64,000 bases of DNA from CADEED01 sp020442965 (lineage in GTDB: Bacteria; Pseudomonadota; Gammaproteobacteria; Steroidobacterales; Steroidobacteraceae). Position 1 is the stretch's first letter, and the number at the start of each line of letters is the position of its first letter. The translations under genes were made by a program, and so were the position numbers. The stretch spans positions 80,526 to 144,525 of the forward strand of contig JAWLAH010000006.1 of assembly GCA_041395525.1 (NCBI GenBank), read 5' to 3'. This document shows positions 44,461-53,375 of the stretch, in pieces. The notes under the pieces were generated by a model that made no database searches, had not been told where the DNA came from, and saw nothing but the letters and a program-made list of their open reading frames with translations.

Positions 44461-45642
44461 ATGTACATCAATTTCTGGTACCCCGTGGTCAAGTCTGTCG
44501 ACCTGACCAATTCGCCGCAACGTGCACGAATTTTGATGCACGACTTCGTCGCCTATCGAGATCCGTCCGGTAAAGCGGTCGTACTCTCCGACACCTGCGT
44601 CCACCGCGGTGGATCGCTATCTGGCGGTCGATGCAAGGATGACGGCACGGTTCAGTGTCCCTATCACGGCTGGCGATTCAACGATCGCGGCGAGTGCACA
44701 CGCATCCCCTCGATCGGGATCAATGCCAAGATCCCGCCGCGAGCGCGCGTCGATAGCTATCCGGTGGTCGAACGGTACGGTCTGGTATTTGCGTTTCTCG
44801 GTGACCTGCCCGAAGCCGACCGCCCGCCAATCATGCCAATCGAGGAAGCCAGCGATCCTGACTGGCGCTCAACAGTCGTTACGTTCGACGTCAAGTACTA
44901 TTACGAGCGCTCGATCGAGAACGGACTTGATCCAGCGCACAATGAGTATGTACACACGACCCACGGCTACCAAGGCGAGCGTGAGTCGGAATACCGCATG
45001 GATCAGCTCGAGCCTCATTTGAACAACCCGTGGGGTTACGGCTTCCTGGCGACGTTCGACGCTCCGCCGCTGAAGAATCCAATCATGCGGTTCGCTCGCA
45101 AGGAAGGCGGCAAGATGCAGGCGGGTTCAGGCACCTATGGTCCTAACCACATTTGGACATTCATCCATTTTTCGGCGACCAAGGCCATGCATCAGTACAT
45201 GTTCGAGGCGCCGATCGATCAGGACAACACGCGGATTTTCCTTGTTAACTATCGCAATGTGCTGTTTGCCAAGAGCGGCATGTTCACGATGTTCAACAAC
45301 TGGCTCGACAAGAAGATCAACGAGCGCAATATGTTCGTGGCGTCGCAAGACATCAAAGTGATGAACAAGCTGCAGCCGACGCTGACACCGCCCTCCACCG
45401 CCAAGGAACTGCTGATGCCACACGACAAGTGCATCGTTCAGTATCGCGAGAAACTGAAGGAGTGGGAGAGTCGCGGCTGGAAGATCGACGTCGAGGCGCT
45501 CAAGGCGAGTCGCGAGCGGCGCGACACCATGTACGCCATTCCCTCGCCCATTCGCCATGAAACCAAGGCTTGGGTGCTGGATCCGGTACCACTCGTGAAA
45601 CCCGCGGCGCAACCGCAAGTGGCTCAGCAAGCCGCTGGATAA
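44461..45642 (+). CDS. Rieske non-haem iron oxygenase, terminal (alpha) subunit
   Basis: A 393-residue aromatic-ring-hydroxylating-type oxygenase subunit. The Rieske 2Fe-2S ligands are Cys46, His48, Cys66 and His69 (DTCVHRGG ... VQCPYHGW), and the catalytic iron site is Asp157 (electron bridge), His160 and His165 in the segment GLDPAHNEYVH. It needs a ferredoxin and reductase, neither encoded nearby. The KshA/vanillate-demethylase-like single-gene form acts as a monooxygenase or demethylase on bulky substrates; substrate unknown. It is divergent from two TonB receptor genes across a shared control region. The C-terminus ends in an Ala/Gln-rich tail. Confidence 0.9.
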   Translation: MYINFWYPVVKSVDLTNSPQRARILMHDFVAYRDPSGKAVVLSDTCVHRGGSLSGGRCKDDGTVQCPYHGWRFNDRGECTRIPSIGINAKIPPRARVDSYPVVERYGLVFAFLGDLPEADRPPIMPIEEASDPDWRSTVVTFDVKYYYERSIENGLDPAHNEYVHTTHGYQGERESEYRMDQLEPHLNNPWGYGFLATFDAPPLKNPIMRFARKEGGKMQAGSGTYGPNHIWTFIHFSATKAMHQYMFEAPIDQDNTRIFLVNYRNVLFAKSGMFTMFNNWLDKKINERNMFVASQDIKVMNKLQPTLTPPSTAKELLMPHDKCIVQYREKLKEWESRGWKIDVEALKASRERRDTMYAIPSPIRHETKAWVLDPVPLVKPAAQPQVAQQAAG

Positions 45643-45644
45643 TC

Positions 45645-46235
45645 GTGCCTGACGCGCCGCACGAGCTACATGTTCTCGTGCTGGCGGCGGGTGGCTCGTC
45701 ACGCTTTGGCTCACCCAAGCAATTAGTAAGGTTCAATGGGCGACCGCTTTTGCACGCGGCGGTCACACGCGCTGTCGAAGCGGCTGGGCATGCGGTAACC
45801 GTCGTGCTTGGTGCCAACGCTGCAGAGCTCGCGCCGCTGCTGCGCCACTCGCCGGCTTCGATCGCTATCAACCGCCAGTGGCCGGAGGGCCTTGCGAGTT
45901 CCATTCGTGCAGGTGTCACGCAGCTTCCAGGTACGGCCGACGCCGTACTGATCATGCTGGCTGATCAGCCGCTCGTCACCAGTGAGGACTTGCGCCGGCT
46001 CATCAGCACCGCACGACGCAATCCGACGTCGGTCGTGGCTGCTCTCTATGACGGCACGGTCGGTGTCCCTGCCGTCTTCCCGCGCCAGTGCTTTCGTGAG
46101 CTCGGCGAACTGCGCGGCGATCAGGGCGCGCGCGCACTTCTGCATCGCTTTGGAGCGGACCTCGTGCGGCTGCCGATGCCCGATGCGGCGGTCGATATCG
46201 ACACGCCCGAAGATTTGTTGCGGCTCGATCAGTAG
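45645..46235 (+). CDS. MocA-type molybdenum cofactor cytidylyltransferase / NTP transferase
   Basis: A 196-residue nucleotidyltransferase. LAAGGSSRFGSPKQL (about 12-26) is the NTP-binding loop of the MobA/MocA family, with MLADQPLVTSEDL (about 104-116) holding the metal-binding Asp and VDIDTPEDLLRL closing the fold. MocA makes molybdopterin cytosine dinucleotide for xanthine-dehydrogenase-type enzymes, the same targets served by XdhC (encoded at 24021). The start is GTG at 45645, two bases after the Rieske gene stop, so the two are probably co-transcribed although Rieske enzymes need no molybdenum. Convergent with the Tad operon end. Confidence 0.82.
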   Translation: MPDAPHELHVLVLAAGGSSRFGSPKQLVRFNGRPLLHAAVTRAVEAAGHAVTVVLGANAAELAPLLRHSPASIAINRQWPEGLASSIRAGVTQLPGTADAVLIMLADQPLVTSEDLRRLISTARRNPTSVVAALYDGTVGVPAVFPRQCFRELGELRGDQGARALLHRFGADLVRLPMPDAAVDIDTPEDLLRLDQ

Positions 46236-46259
46236 GTCCCACAGTAGCTCCCAGTCGCG

Positions 46260-46919
46260 TCATAGCTGCATCGCCGCGCGTCGTGGCGTCGAGTGCATGG
46301 GTACGATGGCGCGTGCGACGATTGGGACGCGCCGCGCCGCGTAGCAGGCCAGGACCCGGGCATCGCTAGTCCACGGCGCCAGTAGCGCCGGTATGAATCG
46401 ATCTACGAGTGGCATAGTCAGTCGTGCGCAGTAGGTGACGCGAACACTGAGAGTATTCGCCTCCAGCAACGTTTGATTTGCTGTCGCTCCAATCGCTCCC
46501 GTCGCGCCACCGTTGGGAATCTCGCGAACGCCGTTATTCATGCGCTCGAAGTCGGCGAATGATTGTGCCGTGGGGTTGAGAATATCGATGCGGGTCAAAT
46601 CCGGTCGAAGGACCTCGGCCAAGGCTTGTGCCTGTGCCTCAATGATCGGCCGAACCGCCGCGCTGTCGGCCATGGCCCGTTTGTCACCATAGAGCGGCGT
46701 GAGGCCGCGCGCGAGCTCGGCGCGCAAGGTTGTGACGCTGCCATGTTCAAGTGCCGCAGCCCGCGTCGCAAGATGGGTGGCGAGATTGAGTTGTTGCCGG
46801 GCTACGGTGAGTAGCGCAAGTTGCAATGTCGCGAGCGTGACCGGCAACAGGACGCCCACCACGCCGATCAGGAACTCGATCAGTGTCGCCCCTTGCGACT
46901 GCCATTGCCGCTTGTTCAT
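46260..46919 (-). CDS. TadE-like minor pseudopilin (operon end)
   Basis: A 219-residue TadE-family protein. The prepilin peptidase site is G|ATLIEF at about 10-16 (Gly before the cut, Glu at +5), followed by a hydrophobic helix (FLIGVVGVLLPVTLATLQLALL). TadE-type pseudopilins help assemble Flp pili. The C-terminal part has two or three cysteines, for example around VRVTYCARL and RVLACYA, that may form a disulfide in the periplasm. The ATG at 46919 overlaps the tadC stop by 4 bases (ATGA). It is the last gene of the Tad operon and lies apart from the other TadE/TadG-like genes, which are at the operon start. Confidence 0.78.
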   Translation of the reverse strand: MNKRQWQSQGATLIEFLIGVVGVLLPVTLATLQLALLTVARQQLNLATHLATRAAALEHGSVTTLRAELARGLTPLYGDKRAMADSAAVRPIIEAQAQALAEVLRPDLTRIDILNPTAQSFADFERMNNGVREIPNGGATGAIGATANQTLLEANTLSVRVTYCARLTMPLVDRFIPALLAPWTSDARVLACYAARRVPIVARAIVPMHSTPRRAAMQL

Positions 46920-47797
46920 TGGGAAAATTGCCGGGTCAGCTGCATTGCGATCGGAAATCCGAGCACAATGAAGGTGCACGGGAAAATGCATAGCACGAGC
47001 GGTCCGAGCATTTTTACGGGTGCTTCCATGGCCAGTTTCTCCGCGCGCGCAAACCGTTCTGCCCCGCGCTGCTCAGCCTGTGCTCGCAGAACCTGGCCAA
47101 TGCTGGCACCTGTCTGTTCAGCGCTGACCAGCGCACCGACCAGTGACGTTATCGGTGGCATGTCCAGCCGATACTCGAGCGCACGCAGCGCCTCGGCACG
47201 CGTTCGCCCCGCGCGAATTTCCCGCAGAACCCGTGTGAAGGCGCGTCGCAGTGGGCCATCATTGCTCTTCTCGACGCACCAGCCAACCGCCACGGTCAGG
47301 CTGGCGCCTGCCTCCACCGCGAGGGTGAGTACGTCGAGATAGACCGGCAGATCGCGCAGTACGCGAAACTGGACCGCTTTGCGACGCTCGTGCAGCCAGC
47401 GCCCCGTATACCAACCCACTGTCGCACCGACTACTCCTGTCATCAGCAAGCCGCTGGCGCCGAACCAACGGGCCAAGACCAACGACGTGATCGCCGCCAG
47501 TGCTGCGACAACCAGCCGTGTCGCCAACCATTCCTGCGGCAGGAACACCTGATCCAGCTCCGCGGCTTGTAGTAACCGCAGTACCCCCTCCCGCCGGCGC
47601 ACAGCCAGGTGCGGACCGAGATAAAATGACAGCAAGCGAATGAGCGGCCAGATCAATCGCAGCACGATTGACGCATCCGCCGCGTTCGCAGACGGCGACC
47701 GCGGCGCACGATCGACCAAACGGTAGAGCAGCACCGTCGCACAGCCAACTGCCGCGGCGCCAAGTGTGCCGAAGAGCGAAATGCTAGCGTCTGGCAT
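46916..47797 (-). CDS. tadC: Tad pilus inner-membrane platform protein TadC
   Basis: A 293-residue T2SSF-domain protein. One N-terminal helix (about 7-25), then further hydrophobic helices near 90-130 and 265-285, with the cytoplasmic platform domain between (DLPVYLDVLTLAVEAGASL near 148-166; LVSAEQTGASIGQVLRAQAEQR near 222-243, the typical GxxLxxLxxQAxxxR-type helix). TadB and TadC form the inner-membrane platform on which the TadA ATPase acts. It is encoded 19 bases after tadB and overlaps the TadE-like gene by 4 bases. Confidence 0.88.
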   Translation of the reverse strand: MPDASISLFGTLGAAAVGCATVLLYRLVDRAPRSPSANAADASIVLRLIWPLIRLLSFYLGPHLAVRRREGVLRLLQAAELDQVFLPQEWLATRLVVAALAAITSLVLARWFGASGLLMTGVVGATVGWYTGRWLHERRKAVQFRVLRDLPVYLDVLTLAVEAGASLTVAVGWCVEKSNDGPLRRAFTRVLREIRAGRTRAEALRALEYRLDMPPITSLVGALVSAEQTGASIGQVLRAQAEQRGAERFARAEKLAMEAPVKMLGPLVLCIFPCTFIVLGFPIAMQLTRQFSQ

Positions 47798-47816
47798 ACA
47801 GGCTCATGACGGTGTC

Positions 47817-48659
47817 CTAGATTTCGATCCGGACAATACGCCGGATCAGTAGGTAGCCGATGCACTCGAGTACCCCGATCGCACCTAGCGTTGCCCAACC
47901 CACGGGCGTGGTGAACAGCAGCCGCATAGTCTCCGGCTGCAGCCAAAGTAGCGCCAGCATCAGAAATGGCGGCAACAGCGCAACGATGATCCCCTGGATT
48001 CGGCCTTGAGCTGTTAGCGCCCGTATCTTGCCTTCCAGAGCGAGCTTGCGACGGACGGTCGCTGCCAGGCGATCGAGAGCCTCTGCGAGTGTACCGCCGG
48101 TTTCGCGTGCGATCCGGATCGTCACGATCAGCATCGCAATTTCATCGAGTGGCGCCCGCCGCGTGAAGTTGGCGAGCGCCTCGTCGAGCGAAAGCCCGAC
48201 GCGCTGCGTGCGACTGACGAGCGCAAACTCCTGCGCGAGCGGCGCGGGTTGCTGTTCGGCAACCACTGCTATCGCCTGCGTGATGCTGAGGCCCGACCGC
48301 AGCGCCATCGCGAGTGCATCGAGCCCATCCGGGAATTGCAGCGCGATCGTTCGCAGTCGGCGCCGTCGCAGAACCCTGACGACGGCGGGTGGCAACATCC
48401 AGGTCGCTAGCGCTGCCGGCGCGGCCAATAGGACGCTACCCGTCAGCAGCAGAACCACGAGCAGAATCGAGCCGAAGGCGAGACTGCTCCATTTCACGAG
48501 AGTCGCAGGGCTGACGAACAAGAACAGGTCAGCGAGCCCGCGCGCGGACAAATCGGCCAGCCGCGTCTCGTGGCGCGCAGCTTGCCAGCGGGCGCCGCGC
48601 CCAACGGCGAACACGAAGGTCGCCGAACAAAGCCCCGCCAGCATCGCCCAAAGCATCAT
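47817..48659 (-). CDS. tadB: Tad pilus inner-membrane platform protein TadB
   Basis: A 280-residue T2SSF-domain protein with helices at about 1-20, 60-95 and 225-275 and a cytoplasmic domain containing FPDGLDALAMALRSGLSITQAIAVVAEQQ (about 108-136, in the usual TadB form) and VTIRIARETGGTLAEALDRLAATVR. It pairs with TadC to form the platform. Its ATG overlaps the tadA stop by 4 bases (ATGA), so it is coupled to the ATPase. It is shorter than the Aggregatibacter TadB by some residues, but all domain blocks are present. Confidence 0.88.
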   Translation of the reverse strand: MMLWAMLAGLCSATFVFAVGRGARWQAARHETRLADLSARGLADLFLFVSPATLVKWSSLAFGSILLVVLLLTGSVLLAAPAALATWMLPPAVVRVLRRRRLRTIALQFPDGLDALAMALRSGLSITQAIAVVAEQQPAPLAQEFALVSRTQRVGLSLDEALANFTRRAPLDEIAMLIVTIRIARETGGTLAEALDRLAATVRRKLALEGKIRALTAQGRIQGIIVALLPPFLMLALLWLQPETMRLLFTTPVGWATLGAIGVLECIGYLLIRRIVRIEI

Positions 48660-50317
48660 TGGTCATGCCTCGGCGTCGAGACAGCGAACGCCGAGCGATC
48701 GAGCTGCGAACCGATGCGCTCCAGATCGTCATAGAACGTTGGCACGTGGCCACAGCCAGAGAAGCAGCCCTGAACCCGACCGCCTGATCCGACGCCCGTG
48801 CGAACGAATCGAAATACATCCTGTGTCTGAATCCGACTGCCTTCGATGCCCGTCACCTCTACAATATGAGTCACTCGTCGGGCACCACAGGCGAAGCGCG
48901 TCTGCTGAACGATCACTTGGACCGCCGAACTGATCTGCTCGCGAATCGCCGAAACCGGCAGGTCCATCCCAGCCATCAGCACCATCACTTCAAGACGGGA
49001 CAGTGCGTCACGCGGCGTGTTCGCGTGCACGGTCGTTAGCGAGCCGTCATGCCCGGTGTTCATGGCTTGCAACATGTCGAGCGCCTCGCCACCACGGCAT
49101 TCTCCGACAACGATGCGGTCAGGCCGCATACGCAATGCATTGCGCACAAGATCGCGAATGGTGACGAGTCCACGCCCCTCCGCGTTGTGCGGCCGGGCCT
49201 CGAGCGTGATTAGATTGCCGTGCGTAAGCTGCAGCTCGGCCGCATCCTCGATCGTAACGACTCTTTCGTTCGCCGGAACAAGGCCCGACAGCACGTTAAG
49301 TAGCGTGGTCTTACCGGTCCCGGTACCGCCGGAGACAATGACGTTGCGCCGCTGTTCTACGCAAATGGCCAGAAAATCCATCATGGCTTCGTCGAGTGAT
49401 CCACCTGCGATCAGTTCGGCAGGGCCCAAACGTCGGCGCGCAAACTTGCGGATGGTGACGGCGGGCCCACGCAGGGCGATCGGCGGAATGGCTACGTTTA
49501 CCCGCGATCCGTCGGGTAATCGGGCGTCAACCATGGGCGATGCGTCGTCGACGCGGCGACCGACCCGCGCAACGATGCGTTCGATCACGCCGCGCAGCGC
49601 TCGCTCGCTGCTGAATACCACCGGCGCACGCTCGAGACGTCCATGTTGTTCGACATAGATCTCGGCGGCGTGATTCACCATGATCTCCGTAATCGAGTCG
49701 TTCGCGAGTAGCGCTTCGAGTGGTCCGAGTCCGAGCGTCTCATCGAGTACGAACTGCTTGAACCGCTGCGGATCAGTGACATCACGCAGCCAGTCGGCGC
49801 GCAGCAGTTCATCCAGCAGGAGGCTCGCTTGCCGGCGCAGCTCCGATTCAGGCATCGACGCGATATCGCGGCGGCGCAGATCGAGGCGGTCGATCAACTC
49901 GGCATGCACTCGCGTTGCTATGTCGCTCCAGGGAGCGGTGGTCGATGGCAGGGTGCACGCAGGAGGCACGGCGGTTGATTGCGACCAGCGCCGCGAGTGA
50001 CCGTAGAGCGATTCGCGTCCGCTGCGGGCTAACCGCAAATGGTAGCTCCCAATTCTTACCCGGTCGCGCTCCCCGACCGGCCCGTAGCGCACCACGCGCT
50101 CATCATTGACCCAGGTGCCGTGCGTCGTGCCGAGATCCTGCAGCCAGTAACTACCGCTCGCCTCGTCGCGCACGAGTTCGGCATGACAGCGCGCGACCCC
50201 CTCGCCGTTCAGGACCAGCGCGGCGTCCGCGGCACTACCCACCGTGATGCAGGCGGCACCTAACGCCAGGTTACGCGTCCCGGACGGTCCCTCGATCTGC
50301 AATGCGAACAGGCTCAT
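48656..50317 (-). CDS. tadA: FHA-domain fused TadA/CpaF pilus ATPase
   Basis: A 553-residue protein joining a forkhead-associated (FHA) domain to a TadA/CpaF secretion ATPase. FHA: CITVGSAADAALVLNGEGVARCHAEL (about 23-48 in adjoining blocks) and GTTHGTWVN, holding the phosphothreonine-binding pattern, though the usual Arg after the first Gly-Ser is missing. ATPase: LGLGPLEALLANDSITEIMVN (N2 domain), Walker A SGGTGTGKTTLLN at about 327-339, the Asp box VTIEDAAELQL, Walker B region RPDRIVVGECRGGE and the His box TGHDGSLTTVHAN. It powers Flp pilus assembly and perhaps retraction. It is coupled by 4-base overlaps to the secretin gene before and tadB after it. An FHA fusion suggests phospho-dependent control. 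Confidence 0.92.
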   Translation of the reverse strand: MSLFALQIEGPSGTRNLALGAACITVGSAADAALVLNGEGVARCHAELVRDEASGSYWLQDLGTTHGTWVNDERVVRYGPVGERDRVRIGSYHLRLARSGRESLYGHSRRWSQSTAVPPACTLPSTTAPWSDIATRVHAELIDRLDLRRRDIASMPESELRRQASLLLDELLRADWLRDVTDPQRFKQFVLDETLGLGPLEALLANDSITEIMVNHAAEIYVEQHGRLERAPVVFSSERALRGVIERIVARVGRRVDDASPMVDARLPDGSRVNVAIPPIALRGPAVTIRKFARRRLGPAELIAGGSLDEAMMDFLAICVEQRRNVIVSGGTGTGKTTLLNVLSGLVPANERVVTIEDAAELQLTHGNLITLEARPHNAEGRGLVTIRDLVRNALRMRPDRIVVGECRGGEALDMLQAMNTGHDGSLTTVHANTPRDALSRLEVMVLMAGMDLPVSAIREQISSAVQVIVQQTRFACGARRVTHIVEVTGIEGSRIQTQDVFRFVRTGVGSGGRVQGCFSGCGHVPTFYDDLERIGSQLDRSAFAVSTPRHDQ

Positions 50318-51558
50318 GGCGCTTGCATTCGCTCGCGGGCTCGTTGCAGCCGGTCGGCCAGTGCCGTGGCCGCAGCCGTCGCGGCGTCGGGCGGTGCCGG
50401 TTCGGCCGCCAACAGGTGAGGCGTCAGGAAGATCACGAGCTCACTATTCTCATCGCGCCGCCCCTTTGCACCGAACGCTCGGCCGACCCCCGGTAGGCGC
50501 TGCAGACCGGGTAAGCCGCTGACATTGTTAGTGCGCAGACGATTCACGAGTCCGGCGATGACCAGTGTTTCACCGTCGCGCAGCGTTACGTCCGTTGCGC
50601 TGCGGCGCTTGAGAAAACCAGGCACGCCGAGGACGCGCTGCGCCTCGTCGACTTGGCTCACCTCGGTATCGACTCGCGCAACGATTCCGCCACTCGCATC
50701 GGCCACGGGCCGAACATCGAGAATCACGCCGTACTCCTTGAACTCGACGTCGGCACTCCCGAGTTTGTCGATCACGGGTATCGGTACTTCGCCACCGGAC
50801 ACGAAGCGGGCACTCCCGCCGCTGCGGCAACTCAAGGTCGGTTCTGCGACCACCATCGCGTCGCCCGCCTCCTCGAGCAAACGGATGCGTGATTCCAGCT
50901 CGGTCGCGATGCCGAAGAACGCGCGCAAAGGTCGCGTGCGCTGCGCCGCGGTGCTCGCCACGTCGGCGACCAGACGACCGCTCGGTCCGGGGATGTCGGT
51001 GTTCCAGCGCACGCCCAGCTCCCGCAGGCGCGACTGGCGAAACTCGACGATCCGAACGTCGAAATGGATCATGCGGTCGATACCAACCTTGGCAACCAGA
51101 TTGAGCACCACTCCCGGATACAGTGCCGCGACCACCGAAGCCCGCTCGGCTGCACGCTCGCCGGCGGCGACGGCATCGATCACCACTCGCTGACCAGCGA
51201 TTCTCGCCTTGAGCTCGGGCAGGTCCGCAATAAGATTGGCAACGCTCGCCAGGGTGTGCTCGAGATCGGCGGCCACGACACGCACGGTCAGTCGGTGCTG
51301 CGATCCGTCCTGCAACCACAATTGCACCGTCGTAATGCCGGTGCCCTCGCCCAGCAGCAAGACACCGTCAGAGGCGACGGTTGTTACTGAGAGCACCTTG
51401 CCATTGGCAACGGCGATCCGCCGAGCACTGACACCCAATATCCGACTGTCGCCCACGAACATCTCGAGTTCCTCGGGCAATGCAGTTTCAGCCCGTAGTG
51501 GCGCAGACAACATCTGCACCACGACGAGGCAACTGAGTGCAAGTGTGAACGGCTTCAT
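50314..51558 (-). CDS. cpaC: Tad pilus outer-membrane secretin (RcpA/CpaC type)
   Basis: A 414-residue type II/III secretion-type secretin. After a signal peptide (about 1-24, ending APLRAE) comes the pilus-assembly N-terminal domain (LEMFVGDSRILGV ... ITTVQLWLQDG, about 32-90), then the secretin domain with MVVAEPTLSCRSGGSARFVSGG near 235-256, DVTLRDGETLVIAGLVNR and NSELVIFLTPHLL. It forms the outer-membrane pore for the pilus. The ATG at 51558 follows the cpaB stop by 8 bases; a TTG at 51570 overlapping that stop is the alternative. It ends in a 4-base overlap with the FHA-TadA gene. Confidence 0.9.
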   Translation of the reverse strand: MKPFTLALSCLVVVQMLSAPLRAETALPEELEMFVGDSRILGVSARRIAVANGKVLSVTTVASDGVLLLGEGTGITTVQLWLQDGSQHRLTVRVVAADLEHTLASVANLIADLPELKARIAGQRVVIDAVAAGERAAERASVVAALYPGVVLNLVAKVGIDRMIHFDVRIVEFRQSRLRELGVRWNTDIPGPSGRLVADVASTAAQRTRPLRAFFGIATELESRIRLLEEAGDAMVVAEPTLSCRSGGSARFVSGGEVPIPVIDKLGSADVEFKEYGVILDVRPVADASGGIVARVDTEVSQVDEAQRVLGVPGFLKRRSATDVTLRDGETLVIAGLVNRLRTNNVSGLPGLQRLPGVGRAFGAKGRRDENSELVIFLTPHLLAAEPAPPDAATAAATALADRLQRARERMQAP

Positions 51559-51566
51559 TGCGCGTC

Positions 51567-52472
51567 TCAAGTCAGCGGGCGGGCAAGCGGCAGATGGCGA
51601 ATTGTGATCGCTCCGCCCTGCCCGCCAATGATGAGCTCGACACCCGGCGCGACTCGCCGACGAGCCACTCCGGTTCGCGAGCCGCTTGACTGATCAGCTA
51701 ACAGCTCAGGCCAGTTCATGGCCGCCAGCGTCAACGAGCCGCCATCGTCGCGATTACGCAGTACCGCGACCACATCACCAGCGCGCTGAGCGAGTGTAAC
51801 GACCTGCGCCTGCCGCGGCGTCACCCGTAGTGTCACGGTGCTGTAGTCGGTATCGACATCATGCAGTCGCCCGTCGTCGGTACGAACCTGCGTGGTTCGC
51901 GTCGCTTTGCCGGTGGCTAAGACCGACAGGTCGGCCAGTAACAGACGCACGGCCGACCGCGGGCCAGGCGGATTGGCGTTGTCGACGGGACGGTCGTAGC
52001 TGTAAAGCAAATCGATCCGATCGCCCGGTTGTAGCAAACCACCAACGGAGCTGATCTCATCCACCGGTACCGTGACCGCACGCTCGCCGGCAGCAACCTG
52101 CGCTGAAAACGGCAAATCGACCTGCGGGACCACTGCGGCAAGGGTAACCGGGTCCCCGGACCGCAGCGCGTGCGACAGTTCGCCGCCAAGCAACGCGCTG
52201 CGTCGCTCCGGAGCGAGCACGTCGCTCGCCAGAAATGCCCGCGGCATCTGCCGCACGGCGAGCGCATCGGCGGCAATTACACTACCGGCCGCCAGATTTC
52301 TCGCCGCCACGATCACCGGCCGCAATTCGTAACGGGTTGCAAGCTGCTGGCGCGCCAGTGACATACGTTGGTCGACGTGCCGGGTGATCCCCCAAAACGT
52401 CGTGCCTCCCAATAGCGACGCGACTAACAGCAGTGCGGAATTCATGGACCATGACAGCCTGGGAATTTTCAT
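51567..52472 (-). CDS. cpaB: Flp pilus assembly protein CpaB/RcpC
   Basis: A 301-residue CpaB-family protein. One N-terminal membrane helix (about 9-28), then the SAF domain: VIVAARNLAAGSVIAADALAVRQMPRAFL in two blocks at about 52-80, and LSHALRSGDPVTLAAV. A second domain includes VTVPVDEISSVGGLLQPGDRIDLLYSY (about 126-152 in blocks) and a C-terminal GVELIIGGQGGAITI. It stabilises the secretin and binds the cell-wall side in Tad systems. GAGGT eight bases before the ATG at 52472 fixes the start. It is 10 bases after the tiny pilin-like gene. Confidence 0.88.
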   Translation of the reverse strand: MKIPRLSWSMNSALLLVASLLGGTTFWGITRHVDQRMSLARQQLATRYELRPVIVAARNLAAGSVIAADALAVRQMPRAFLASDVLAPERRSALLGGELSHALRSGDPVTLAAVVPQVDLPFSAQVAAGERAVTVPVDEISSVGGLLQPGDRIDLLYSYDRPVDNANPPGPRSAVRLLLADLSVLATGKATRTTQVRTDDGRLHDVDTDYSTVTLRVTPRQAQVVTLAQRAGDVVAVLRNRDDGGSLTLAAMNWPELLADQSSGSRTGVARRRVAPGVELIIGGQGGAITIRHLPLARPLT

Positions 52473-52482
52473 TTCTGTGACC

Positions 52483-52659
52483 TCACAACAATGCGACGAC
52501 GCGTGCGAATGACTGCCAGAAGTCACGGACCGCGAACACTAACTGCTCTGCAACGGCCGGCTCGCCGGCGACGTGCGCGAGCAGCGCTATCGCCAGCACC
52601 GACACCACCAGTGCGTACTCCACCAACGATTGACCGGACGTTTGTCTGAAGCAGGTCAT
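52483..52659 (-). CDS. Very small Flp-type pilin-like protein (58 residues)
   Basis: Reading the minus strand from the ATG at 52659 gives 58 residues. MTCFRQTSGQSLVEYALVV is followed by a hydrophobic run VSVLAIALLAHVAG and a short amphipathic tail that ends FARVVALL before the TGA at 52483-52485. G|QSLVEY matches the Flp prepilin site, with Glu +5 and Tyr +6 after the cut. Its start overlaps the stop of the upstream gene (ATGA) and it lies just before cpaB, so it is part of the operon. It is too short for ordinary gene calling. It could be a minor pilin or an assembly initiator; the main pilin candidate is at 55572-55838. Confidence 0.8.
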   Translation of the reverse strand: MTCFRQTSGQSLVEYALVVSVLAIALLAHVAGEPAVAEQLVFAVRDFWQSFARVVALL

Positions 52660-53375
52660 TCGGTTGCTTGTCCAAGGACCACGATGTCAGTCGAACGGCT
52701 CGATCGGCTTGCAAACACAGCACGCTCCTCGACACCTCGACGCCAGGTCGCACTGGCACGGCCCAGGAGAGGATCAACCTGCCGCCGAGCGAGCAACCAG
52801 CCAGCGGCGCGCCAGGTATCGTCGAGCAAAACCATGACACTACGTGGCGGCAACCGACTAACGAGCCAACACTGTTCGAGTCGCGCCCCGGCCGAACCCG
52901 ACACACGGGGTGATGCAACAGCAGATCGCAGCTGCAATTGCCGCGGCCACCCCAGCGCGCAACCAGCCGACGTAGGAACCACAGCCAGATTGGTCCTGGA
53001 GAACACGAGGCGGGTACCGCCGCCAGGCAAACTGCGCATCAGGGCAGTCTCGTTCCACGGAAATCGGCGACGAGCTACCAGGACATCGTCGAGCATTGCC
53101 TGCACGCGATAATCGGCGCCGAAGGCGCGCCACTCCTGTTCGAGATGCGATTCCCATACCGACCGCGGTAACGCCGACAAGGCCACGAAGATTTCGAGTT
53201 CGACCCCGTTGACGCGGGTGCCAGTCGGCATCCTTTCGATGGATGTATCGGGTAGCAACGCGGGCAGCCAGGAGACCGCATGGCCGGAAGAGCGCGCCTG
53301 AGCCTGCAGCGTCAGCGCCACACCGACGACAATCAGCGCGCGGACAGCCCACGAGGATCGCTGACTCAACTGCAT
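52656..53375 (-). CDS. Secreted protein of unknown function in the Tad operon
   Basis: A 239-residue protein with a probable Sec signal peptide (about 5-30, WAVRALIVVGVALTLQAQA). The rest shows no family I recognise. Two cysteines (in SAGCALG and EQCWLV) could form a disulfide, and there is a PPRSVMVLLDDTW block. It starts at ATG 53375 (or GTG 53387), overlapping the end of the TadE-like gene by 10 bases, and its stop overlaps the tiny pilin gene by 4. It therefore belongs to the operon and probably acts in the periplasm on pilus biogenesis, perhaps filling the pilotin or TadD-like role that is otherwise missing here. Confidence 0.65.
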   Translation of the reverse strand: MQLSQRSSWAVRALIVVGVALTLQAQARSSGHAVSWLPALLPDTSIERMPTGTRVNGVELEIFVALSALPRSVWESHLEQEWRAFGADYRVQAMLDDVLVARRRFPWNETALMRSLPGGGTRLVFSRTNLAVVPTSAGCALGWPRQLQLRSAVASPRVSGSAGARLEQCWLVSRLPPRSVMVLLDDTWRAAGWLLARRQVDPLLGRASATWRRGVEERAVFASRSSRSTDIVVLGQATE

